From the NCBI RefSeq assembly GCF_900157385.1, contig NZ_LT717701.1:2452353-2516352 (forward strand): a DNA stretch of 64,000 bases. Reading direction: 5' to 3'. The notes beneath the pieces are model-generated. The model did not search any database. It saw nothing but the letters and a program-made list of their open reading frames with translations, and was not told the origin of the DNA. Positions 8,891 to 16,324 of the stretch are shown here, one piece after another. Source of the stretch: Mycobacterium terramassiliense (lineage in GTDB: Bacteria; Actinomycetota; Actinomycetes; Mycobacteriales; Mycobacteriaceae). The position numbers and the translations under genes are program-made. How positions within the stretch are numbered: the stretch's first letter is position 1; every line of letters begins with the position of its first letter.

Positions 8891-10135
8891 TTACACGCCC
8901 GGAAACCAATGCGCGACTGCGCGATTGATCTCGATGTAGAGCGGAATCCCGATGGTGACGTTGTAGGAGAACGTCAGGCCCAGCGACGCGGCCAGCGGCA
9001 GCGTCGGGCTGGCCTCGGGGATCGCCAGCCGTTGCACCGCGGGCACGGTGATGTAGGACGCCGCGCCGCACAGCACCGCGAACAGCACATAGGTGCCGGG
9101 CTGGAAGTGCGTATTCGTGAGGTCGGCGTAGCTGTAGGCGGCCAGGATCCCCAGCACCGCAAACAAGTTCGGCGCCAGCAAGCCGAAGAGGATGAAACCG
9201 CGCCCGGCCAGCTTGAGATCCTGCAACTTACGCGATGCCGTCATGCCCATCTCGAGCAAGAACAGGCACAGCACGCCCTGAAACGCCGCCACGAAGAGTT
9301 CGTTCTGGTCGTGGACGACCTTTTGCCCCTGCAGCGCGCTGATGAAACCGATGATGATGCCGCCGATGAGGAGAATGAGCCCGGGGTTGAGGAACACTTC
9401 CTGAAAAATCTCGCGGGAGAATATCGGCATCCGCTTGGCTTTCCCGCGGGGCGGGCTGTGGTCTGGCTCCCAGTCCGGGTGCTCCAGCTTTTCCATCGAG
9501 AATTCGAGTTCCTGCTCGACGCCCTGCTCCTCGGCGGCGCTGAGGCTCTGACCCGGCAGGGGCCGCGCGGCAGTGCCGGGGCCGACCCCGACCCTCGCCG
9601 GTGCGACGTAACCGGGTTCGTCTGGCATATAACCCGATTCGTTGAGCCCACGGTGGCGGAGCCGCATCACCAGGTACAGCGCCACCAGGCAACCGGGAAT
9701 CTCCATGATGGCCAGCAACACGGGCATGTAGGCGTTGAACGCGATGCCCACGCCCGACAGGACGGCCACGCAGGTGGCGAAGGTTCCCGCGGAGTCCGAA
9801 CCGTAATAGCCGGCGACCGTCGCGCGGTCGACCCGGCGCATTCGGGTCGTGTATTTCAGCACCACGTACGCCAGGACGCCGATGACGAAGTTCAGAGCGA
9901 AGCCCATCACCGCGAACCCCGCGATGTTGTCGATGTCGGCGGGCTGGACCTTGGCGAGTTCTTCGCCGCCCTGCCAGCCGATCGACACCAACAGGTACAT
10001 GGTCAGGCCCTGGTAGATCACGTAGGGAAACTCGAACCGCACCTTCAGGATTGGGATGAGGAACCCGAAGTAGAAGAACAGCAACAGCGGCTTGAAGAGG
10101 TTGTGGGTGAAGTTCTCCCAGAACTCATGCAGCAT
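8891..10135 (-). CDS. SbtA-type sodium-dependent bicarbonate transporter (copy 1)
   Basis: 414-residue membrane protein of the SbtA (DUF897) family, which in cyanobacteria imports HCO3- with Na+. About ten hydrophobic helices form two halves separated by a long hydrophilic loop (about 180-250) ending in FSREIFQEVFLNPG, a family hallmark. YYGSDSAGTFATC and PEASPTLPLAASLG are conserved segments. ATG 10135 has GGAGG six bases upstream; a longer N-terminal frame reads through non-hydrophobic sequence and was rejected. It ends 4 bp from hemN (convergent). A paralogue lies directly upstream. No PII-like sbtB gene is next to it. Transported ion is inferred from family only. Confidence 0.85.
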   Translation of the reverse strand: MLHEFWENFTHNLFKPLLLFFYFGFLIPILKVRFEFPYVIYQGLTMYLLVSIGWQGGEELAKVQPADIDNIAGFAVMGFALNFVIGVLAYVVLKYTTRMRRVDRATVAGYYGSDSAGTFATCVAVLSGVGIAFNAYMPVLLAIMEIPGCLVALYLVMRLRHRGLNESGYMPDEPGYVAPARVGVGPGTAARPLPGQSLSAAEEQGVEQELEFSMEKLEHPDWEPDHSPPRGKAKRMPIFSREIFQEVFLNPGLILLIGGIIIGFISALQGQKVVHDQNELFVAAFQGVLCLFLLEMGMTASRKLQDLKLAGRGFILFGLLAPNLFAVLGILAAYSYADLTNTHFQPGTYVLFAVLCGAASYITVPAVQRLAIPEASPTLPLAASLGLTFSYNVTIGIPLYIEINRAVAHWFPGV

Positions 10136-10467
10136 CAGCGCCTCCGACGGGTGTGTTCGGCGGTGCGGAAAGCAGCAACCAACGCCGGGTTGTCCACAGA
10201 CATCATTAGTACCTTGGAGACTCACGCGACTTGAGTCAATCGAGTGAAGGCGTCTTTACGAATCGTTAACAACGCGTAACGCGGACGCACAAACGTCCCG
10301 CCAGCCCCCCGCCTCGCTCCGTGGGCCGCCGCGGCCCGGCGGACAAGGAGGCCACGGATGCGCCGCGAAAGCGGTATCGCATGTGATACCGCTTTCGACG
10401 GTCACCTATCGGCTGACTGCGGGTGGTCGCGGAACGACCGTGACAGGCATCCGGCTTCGTCGGGCCC
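10136..10467. other. Intergenic spacer between the two sbtA-like genes
   Basis: No ORF here looks coding. It holds the upstream region of copy 1, including a GACTCA-N7-TGAGTC inverted repeat at 10219-10237, and the hairpin downstream of copy 2 at 10366-10397. No clear -10 could be assigned. Confidence 0.6.
10366..10397 (-). terminator. Perfect 13-bp inverted repeat downstream of sbtA copy 2
   Basis: Arms CGAAAGCGGTATC (10366-10378) and its exact complement (10385-10397) with a 6-base loop. It lies 71 bp past the stop of the second sbtA-like gene. There is no T-run, as is common for mycobacterial terminators. It could instead be an operator for copy 1, whose start is about 230 bp further on. 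Confidence 0.55.
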
Positions 10468-11706
10468 CTAGGTGAACCAGTGCCCGACCAGGCGGTTGAT
10501 CTCGATGTAGAGCGGGATTCCGATCGTGACGTTGTAGGAGAACGTCAGGCCCAGCGACGCGGCCAGCGGCAGCGTCGGGCTGGCCTCGGGGATCGCCAGC
10601 CGTTGCACCGCCGGCACGGCGATGTAGGACGCCGCGCCGCACAGCACCGCGAACAGCACGTAGGTCCCCGGCTTGAAATCGGCGTGGGTCGCCGACGCGT
10701 AGATGTGGGCGGCGATGATGCCCAGCGGCGCAAAGATGTTCGGTGCGAGCAAACCGAAGAAGATGAAACCGGGGCCCGCCGACCGCAGGTCTCGCAGCTT
10801 GCGAGACGCCGTCATGCCCATCTCGAGCAGGAACAGACACAGCACGCCCTGGAAGGCCAACACGAAGAACTTGTCGTCGTCGGCGACGACCTTCTGCCCC
10901 TGCAGCCCACTGATGAGGCCGATCATGATGCCGCCGAAGAGAAGGACGAGGCCGGGGTTGAGGAACACTTCCTGCAGCAGCTCGCGGGAGAACATCGGCA
11001 TCCTCTTGGCCTTGCCGATCGGTGGGCTCTGGTCGGGCTCCCAGTTGGGATGCTCCAGCTTCTCCATGGCGAGCTCCAGCTCCTGCTCGACTCCCCGGTC
11101 GTGCTCGGACTCCAAGCTCTGGCCGTGCGGGGGCTTGGCCGCGGTGCCGGGCCCGATGCCGACCTTGACCGGTGGCATGTACCCGGGCTCGTCGGGCATG
11201 TTCCCCGCCGCGTCCATGTTCCGGTGGCGCAGCAACGCCACCAAGTAGAGCGCCACCAGGCAGCCGGGAATCTCCATGACGGCCAGCATCACGGGCATAT
11301 ACGGGTTGAACGAGATGCCTACGGCGGCCAGGACGGCCACGCAGGTGGCGAAGGTGCCCGCCGAGTCGGATCCGTAGTAACCCGCGACCGTTGCCCGGTC
11401 GACCTTCCGTAGGGAAGTGAGCCAGCCCATCAGCACGTAGGCGATGGCCCCGATCAGGAAGTTCAGCAGGAAGCCCAGCACCATGAATCCGACGATGACC
11501 CCGATGCTGGAGGCGTTGATCTTGGCGAGCTCCTCACCGCCATGCCAGCCGATGGCGAGCAGCAGGTACATCGTCAAGCCCTGATAGATCACATACGGGA
11601 ACTCGAAGCGCACCTTCAGGATCGGGATCAGGAAGCCGAAGTAAAAGAACAGCAGGAGCGGCTTGAACAGGTTGTGGGTGAAGTTGTGCCAGAACTCTTG
11701 CAGCAT
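10468..11706 (-). CDS. SbtA-type sodium-dependent bicarbonate transporter (copy 2)
   Basis: 412-residue paralogue of the preceding gene with the same N-terminus pattern (FKPLLLFFYFGFLIPILKVRF), central loop (FSRELLQEVFLNPG) and C-terminal PEASPTLPLAASLG segment. Parts of the two genes are almost identical at DNA level (about 8933-9085 versus 10498-10655), so they arose by tandem duplication with later conversion or strong constraint. ATG 11706 follows GAGAGG six bases upstream. The 332-bp spacing suggests separate transcription. Which of the two is expressed, and whether they transport bicarbonate, cannot be told from sequence. Confidence 0.85.
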   Translation of the reverse strand: MLQEFWHNFTHNLFKPLLLFFYFGFLIPILKVRFEFPYVIYQGLTMYLLLAIGWHGGEELAKINASSIGVIVGFMVLGFLLNFLIGAIAYVLMGWLTSLRKVDRATVAGYYGSDSAGTFATCVAVLAAVGISFNPYMPVMLAVMEIPGCLVALYLVALLRHRNMDAAGNMPDEPGYMPPVKVGIGPGTAAKPPHGQSLESEHDRGVEQELELAMEKLEHPNWEPDQSPPIGKAKRMPMFSRELLQEVFLNPGLVLLFGGIMIGLISGLQGQKVVADDDKFFVLAFQGVLCLFLLEMGMTASRKLRDLRSAGPGFIFFGLLAPNIFAPLGIIAAHIYASATHADFKPGTYVLFAVLCGAASYIAVPAVQRLAIPEASPTLPLAASLGLTFSYNVTIGIPLYIEINRLVGHWFT

Positions 11707-12032
11707 TGGGTGCCTCTCTTTTTGAAGCGGTGATCAGGGACGCACCGTGCACAACCGGGGCAACCATGCCGTCCCGAAACCGGTGCAAAACGTAACTCCG
11801 CCGATAGGGGTCCGCCACTCGGACACAGCGCGAAAAGCGGATGTTTTACACAGCCGTATCGAAAGAGCGGATTCTCCTCAAACGCTATGGTCACAGCGCC
11901 GCTGGTCGGACCGGGTGTGGGGGGATTGGCGTGAATCCACTGTGACTTTTCTGGTGATTCGCTGTGTGGATGGGCGTGGGCGCGGCCGCGGCGCTCCCTG
12001 GCGGGCCATGGGGAGGGGTTGCGCGGAGTTAG
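11707..12032. other. Divergent intergenic region between sbtA copy 2 and mbtI
   Basis: About 330 bp with short, non-coding-looking frames. It must carry the reverse-strand promoter for sbtA copy 2, but no convincing -10/-35 pair was seen. The right end runs into the IdeR-like box of mbtI. Confidence 0.5.
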
Positions 12033-12051
12033 ATAGGTTAGGCTACATTTA
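12033..12051 (+). promoter_or_regulatory. IdeR-like iron box overlapping the mbtI -10 element
   Basis: ATAGGTTAGGCTACATTTA matches 14 of 19 positions of the IdeR consensus (TTAGGTTAGGCTAACCTAA). The hexamer TACATT at 12044-12049, inside the box, fits a mycobacterial -10 (TAnnnT). GTG 12058 lies 8 bases beyond it, so the transcript is probably leaderless. Fe-IdeR binding would block RNA polymerase directly, giving derepression under iron starvation. Confidence 0.8.
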
Positions 12052-12057
12052 CTAACC

Positions 12058-13410
12058 GTGACCGAGGTCAGCGTCGAGACGAGTCCCGCAGGCTCCGAGT
12101 CACCGCCGATTCCGTTGCCCCCTGACGTCCACCCGGCCGACTTGGCCGCCGAGCTGGCCCGCGCCCTGCCGGAGCGGCTCGGCGAGGATTACCTGCTCTA
12201 CGAGCACGACGGGCAATGGGTGCTGGCTAGCGGCGTACGGGCGATGGTCGAGCTGGACAGCGACGAGCTGCGGGTGATCCGCGACGGCGCCGCCCAGAGG
12301 CAACAATGGTCCGGGCGGCCCGGCCCGGTCCTGGGCGAGGCCATCGACCGGCTGCTGCTCGAAACCGACCAGCTTTTCGGCTGGGTCAGCTTCGAATTCG
12401 GCGTCCACCGCTACGGGCTGCAGCAGCGGCTGGCGCCGGGCACGCCGTTGGCGCGGGTCTTTTGGCCGCGCACCCGCGTCGTGGTGACCCGGGAGGCCGT
12501 CCGCCTCTACGGCGCCGAGGCCGGCCACATCGACGCGGTGCATGGCTTGCTGGGCGACGGCCTGTGCGGCCTGCCCGACGCCCGCGCGGTCGATGTGAGC
12601 GACGACCCGTCCGGATACCGCGACCGGGTGGCGGCGGCCGTCCGCGAGATCGCGGCGGGCGGCTACCACAAGGTGATCCTGTCCCGTTGCCTCGAAGTCC
12701 CTTTCGCGGTGGACTTCCCGACCACCTACCGGCTGGGTCGGCGGCACAACACCCCGGTGCGATCGTTCTTGTTGCGGCTCGGCGGGATTCGCGCCGTCGG
12801 CTACAGCCCCGAACTCGTGGCGGCCGTGCACCGCGACGGCGCCGTGGTGACCGAGCCACTGGCCGGCACGCGCGCGCTCGGCCGCGGTGCGGCGCGTGAT
12901 CGCCAGGCTCGCGAAGACCTGGAATCGAACTCCAAAGAGATTGTCGAGCACGCTATTTCGGTGCGCAGCTCGTTGCAGGAGATGACCGAGATCGCCGAAC
13001 CGGGCACCGCGGTGGTCAGCGACTTCATGACGGTGCGGGAGCGCGGCAGCGTGCAGCACCTGGGTTCCACGGTCAGCGCGCGGCTGGACCCCTCCAGCGA
13101 CCGGATGGACGCGCTGGAAGCGCTTTTTCCGGCGGTCACGGCCTCGGGCATCCCGAAGGCGGCCGCCGTCGAGGCCATCCTGCGCCTCGACGAAGGTCCG
13201 CGCGGGCTGTACTCCGGTGCCGTCGTGATGGTTTCGGCGGACGGCGGCCTCGACGCCGCGTTGACGCTCCGGGCGGCCTACGAATGCGACGGCAAGACGT
13301 GGCTGCGGGCCGGCGCGGGGATCATCGAAGAGTCCGATCCCGAGCGCGAATTCGAGGAGACCTGCGAAAAGCTGTCGACGCTCGCGCCGTACCTGATCGC
13401 CCGGCACTAG
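12058..13410 (+). CDS. mbtI: Salicylate synthase MbtI
   Basis: Converts chorismate to salicylate through isochorismate, the first committed step of mycobactin synthesis. At 450 residues it has the same length as the M. tuberculosis enzyme, and key positions coincide: general base Lys205 (GGYHKVILSR), Glu252 (YSPELV) and Thr271 (EPLAGTRALG). The C-terminal GPRGLYSGAVV and AGAGI segments belong to the chorismate-utilising fold. The GTG start has no ribosome-binding site but sits just after a -10 hexamer within an IdeR-like box, indicating leaderless, iron-repressed expression. It is separated from mbtA here by three non-mbt genes. Confidence 0.96.
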   Translation: MTEVSVETSPAGSESPPIPLPPDVHPADLAAELARALPERLGEDYLLYEHDGQWVLASGVRAMVELDSDELRVIRDGAAQRQQWSGRPGPVLGEAIDRLLLETDQLFGWVSFEFGVHRYGLQQRLAPGTPLARVFWPRTRVVVTREAVRLYGAEAGHIDAVHGLLGDGLCGLPDARAVDVSDDPSGYRDRVAAAVREIAAGGYHKVILSRCLEVPFAVDFPTTYRLGRRHNTPVRSFLLRLGGIRAVGYSPELVAAVHRDGAVVTEPLAGTRALGRGAARDRQAREDLESNSKEIVEHAISVRSSLQEMTEIAEPGTAVVSDFMTVRERGSVQHLGSTVSARLDPSSDRMDALEALFPAVTASGIPKAAAVEAILRLDEGPRGLYSGAVVMVSADGGLDAALTLRAAYECDGKTWLRAGAGIIEESDPEREFEETCEKLSTLAPYLIARH

Positions 13411-13435
13411 CGCCCGTCCCGAGGCGAATCTTCGT

Positions 13436-13492
13436 CGAGATCGACGCTGGCGCGAAGAAGTGCGAGTGAAGTGCACGGCAGCGTCGATCTCG
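13436..13492. repeat. Long inverted repeat downstream of mbtI
   Basis: Perfect 14-bp arms CGAGATCGACGCTG (13436-13449) and its complement (13479-13492) around a 29-base centre. It starts 26 bp after the mbtI stop. It may terminate mbtI transcription, or be a dispersed intergenic palindrome; similar GAGATCGACGCTG stretches are common in mycobacterial spacers as I recall. Confidence 0.6.
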
Positions 13493-13572
13493 GCGTACCG
13501 AACGCCGTTCGCTTGCCTGCGCCGTCGCTTTGCCCGGAAGGACTTTTGGCCCTAGTCGACGGACTCCCGGCA

Positions 13573-13598
13573 TGTCATCTTGATGTAACTGCATGACA
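13573..13598. promoter_or_regulatory. Candidate operator upstream of the DesA-like gene
   Basis: Inverted repeat TGTCAT-N14-ATGACA, 36 bp before the desaturase start, in a locally AT-richer stretch. The arms and position would suit a dimeric repressor. The binding protein is unknown and no -10 box could be fixed. Confidence 0.4.
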
Positions 13599-13633
13599 CA
13601 GGTACTGATAGGCACACATAACTGGGAGGGTCC

Positions 13634-14650
13634 GTGTCCGACAGCTTGACCAACCTGCAGCTACTCCAGGAACTTGAGCCCGTGGTCGAGCAGCTGCTCA
13701 ACCGCCACCTGTCGCTGTTCAAGGAGTGGAGCCCGCACGACTATGTTCCGTGGTCGGACGGCAAGAACTTCTACGCCCTCGACGGCCAGGACTGGGAGCC
13801 CGGCCAGAGCCGGCTTACCGACGTCGCGCAGGTCGCGATGGTGCAAAACCTGCTGACCGAGGACAACTTGCCGTCGTACCACCGCGAGATCGCGATGAAC
13901 TTCAGCATGGACGGCCCGTGGGGCCAATGGGTGAATCGGTGGACGGCCGAGGAGAACCGGCACAGCACGGCGCTGCGCGACTACCTGGTGGTCACCCGCG
14001 CGGTCGACCCGGTCGAGCTGGAGAAGCTGCGGATGGAGCAAATGACAAGAGGGTTCAGCCCGGGCCAGAACCAGCAGGGGGACATGTTCGCTGAGAGCCT
14101 GTTCGACTCGGTCATGTACGTGTCGTTTCAGGAATTGGCCACCCGCGTCGCGCACCGCAACACCGGTAGGGCCGCCGACGACACCATCGCCGAACAGTTG
14201 ATGGCGCGGGTGTCGCACGACGAGAACCTGCACATGATCTTTTACCGCGACGTCAGCGCCGCGGGCCTGGACATCGCGCCCAATCAGGCGATGAGGTCGG
14301 TGCACCGAATCCTGCGCAATTTCAAGATGCCCGGATTCACCGTGCCGGAGTTTCGGCGCAAGGCCGTGATCATCGCGGTCGGTGGCGTCTATGACCCGCG
14401 CATCCATCTGGACGAGGTCGTCATGCCGGTGCTCAAGAAGTGGCGCATCTTCGAACGGGATGACTTCACCGGCGAGGCCGCCCGGATGCGCGACGACCTC
14501 GCCGTGCTGATCAAGGAACTCGAAGTGGCCAGCGACAAATTCGACGAATCCAAGCAGCGCTACCTCGAGCGGGAGGCCCGCAAGGCCGAACGGATCACCG
14601 CCAGCAGGGTGCTCAAAACCGAAGGGACACTGACGCTCAGCGGGCGGTAG
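13634..14650 (+). CDS. Acyl-ACP desaturase, DesA1-like
   Basis: 338-residue soluble diiron desaturase, the same length as and closely similar to M. tuberculosis DesA1 (Rv0824c), which introduces double bonds into long acyl-ACP chains. The iron-ligand motifs are visible: Glu in LTEDNLPS, ExxH in EENRH, the FQE...H segment and ExxH in DENLH. The long invariant block FRRKAVIIAVGGVYDPRIHLDEVVMPVLKKW is kept as a whole (given here in part: GGVYDPRIHLDEV). The GTG start follows GGGAGG. Its place between mbtI and mbtA suggests a paralogue; a role in the unsaturated mycobactin tail is only a hypothesis. Confidence 0.88.
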   Translation: MSDSLTNLQLLQELEPVVEQLLNRHLSLFKEWSPHDYVPWSDGKNFYALDGQDWEPGQSRLTDVAQVAMVQNLLTEDNLPSYHREIAMNFSMDGPWGQWVNRWTAEENRHSTALRDYLVVTRAVDPVELEKLRMEQMTRGFSPGQNQQGDMFAESLFDSVMYVSFQELATRVAHRNTGRAADDTIAEQLMARVSHDENLHMIFYRDVSAAGLDIAPNQAMRSVHRILRNFKMPGFTVPEFRRKAVIIAVGGVYDPRIHLDEVVMPVLKKWRIFERDDFTGEAARMRDDLAVLIKELEVASDKFDESKQRYLEREARKAERITASRVLKTEGTLTLSGR

Positions 14651-14765
14651 GCGCTCGGCCCGGTAACGGTTCGGGCACGTTTCGGCCGTCGCCCCGACAC
14701 GTCATGCCGCGCCGCGGTTCTCCTCGTCGAGAATGCGGGCATGACGCAATCGCGGGGGCCCTCCG

Positions 14766-16214
14766 TTGGCGCGTGAGATCTCCCGCCAGACGTTCCTGCG
14801 GGGCGCCGCCGGGGCGTTGGCCGCCGGCGCCGCTTTCGGATCGGGCCGGCTCGGCGCGGTCCGGGCCACCGCCGCTCCGGCCGCGTCCGGCTGGGACGGC
14901 CTTTCCGCAGCCCTCGGCGGCAAATTGCTGTTGCCGGGGAGCTCCCAATTCGGCTCGGCCAAGCAGGTTTTCAACACCAACTACAACGGCTCCACGCCGG
15001 CGGCCATCGTCACCCCGACATCGGCGGCCGACGTGCAAAAGGCGATGGCGTTTGCCGCCGCCAATAACCTCAAGGTCGCGCCGCGCAGCGGCGGGCACTC
15101 CTACATCGGCGCGTCCACGGCCAACGGGGCCATGGTTTTCGACCTGCGCCAGCTGCCGGGGGAGATCAATTACGACGCGTCCAGCGGCCAGGTCACGGTG
15201 ACGCCGGCGACGAGTCTGTACGCGATGCACCAGGCCCTGGCCGCGGCCGGCCGGGGCATCCCGACGGGCACGTGCCCCTCGGTCGGCGCCGCGGGCCACG
15301 CCCTGGGCGGCGGCCTGGGCGCCCAATCCCGGCACGCGGGCCTGCTGTGCGACCAATTGACGTCGGCGTCGGTGGTGCTGCCCGGGGGCCAGGCGGTCAC
15401 GGCATCCGCGACCAGTAACCCCGACCTGTTCTGGGCGCTGCGCGGCGGCGGTGGCGGCAACTTCGGCGTGACGACCTCGCTGACCTTCGCCACGTTTCCG
15501 ACCGGTGACGTCGACGTGGTCAACCTCAACTTCCCGCCCCAGTCTTTCGCGCAGGTCTTGCTCGGGTGGCAGGGTTGGCTGCGCACCGCCGACCGGAACA
15601 GCTGGGCCCTGGCCGACGCCACCGTCGACGCGATGGGCACGCACTGCCGGATCATGGCGACCTGCCCCGCGGGCTCCGGCGGCAGCGTGGCGAACGCGAT
15701 CACCTCGGCCGTCGGACTGCAACCGACCGGGACCGAGAACCACACGTTCAATTACCTTGACCTGGTGCGGTATCTGGCCGTCGGGAACCTCAACCCGGCG
15801 CCGCTCGGGTACGTCGGCGGCTCCGACGTGTTCACCACGCTCACCCCGGCCGCGGCCCAGGGGATCGCCGCCGCGGTCAACGCCTTCCCCCGGAGCGCGG
15901 GGCGCATGCTGGCGATCATGCACGCCCTCGACGGTGCCCTCGCGACCGTGGCGCCGGGGGCCACGGCTTTTCCGTGGCGCCGGCAGTCGTCGCTGGTGCA
16001 GTGGTACGTCGAAACCGGTGACCCGGCTGCGGCCACCAACTGGCTCAACACCGCACACCAAGCGGTGCAACCTTATTCGGTCGGCGGCTACGTGAACTAC
16101 ATCGAGGCGGGCCAGCCGCCCTCGCGCTACTTCGGCCCGAACCTGTCCCGGCTGAGCGCCGTGCGGCAGAAGTACGACCCCGGCCGGGTCATGTTCTCCG
16201 GGCTGACTTTCTAG
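14766..16214 (+). CDS. FAD-linked oxidase of the berberine bridge (BBE) family
   Basis: 482-residue exported flavoprotein. FAD-binding motif RSGGHSY contains His111, and GTCPSVGAAGHALGGG contains Cys170; together these are the residues that hold FAD by a double covalent bond in BBE-like oxidases. The C-terminal BBE motif YVNYIEAGQ and a PGRVMF end are present. The N-terminus looks like a Tat signal, but reads SRQTFLRG, with Gln for the second Arg. TTG 14766 is the best start in frame; no strong ribosome-binding site. Substrate unknown (sugars, alcohols or phenolics are typical). It separates the desaturase from an MFS exporter, all on the same strand. Confidence 0.85.
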   Translation: MAREISRQTFLRGAAGALAAGAAFGSGRLGAVRATAAPAASGWDGLSAALGGKLLLPGSSQFGSAKQVFNTNYNGSTPAAIVTPTSAADVQKAMAFAAANNLKVAPRSGGHSYIGASTANGAMVFDLRQLPGEINYDASSGQVTVTPATSLYAMHQALAAAGRGIPTGTCPSVGAAGHALGGGLGAQSRHAGLLCDQLTSASVVLPGGQAVTASATSNPDLFWALRGGGGGNFGVTTSLTFATFPTGDVDVVNLNFPPQSFAQVLLGWQGWLRTADRNSWALADATVDAMGTHCRIMATCPAGSGGSVANAITSAVGLQPTGTENHTFNYLDLVRYLAVGNLNPAPLGYVGGSDVFTTLTPAAAQGIAAAVNAFPRSAGRMLAIMHALDGALATVAPGATAFPWRRQSSLVQWYVETGDPAAATNWLNTAHQAVQPYSVGGYVNYIEAGQPPSRYFGPNLSRLSAVRQKYDPGRVMFSGLTF

Positions 16215-16324
16215 CCGCCCGTCGAGTACTGCACGGGCAGGACGCGTGTCCTAGACTTTTCAGCCGTGCACGAGGCGCAAGGCGTTGCCCGTGAAGCGAC
16301 GGGCCGTCGTCAATCGGTTCGACG

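Noticed and set aside
13411..13633. IdeR box or iron control in front of the desaturase
   Set aside because: No TTAGGnnAGnCTnnnCTAA-like sequence was found here; only palindromes of other types.
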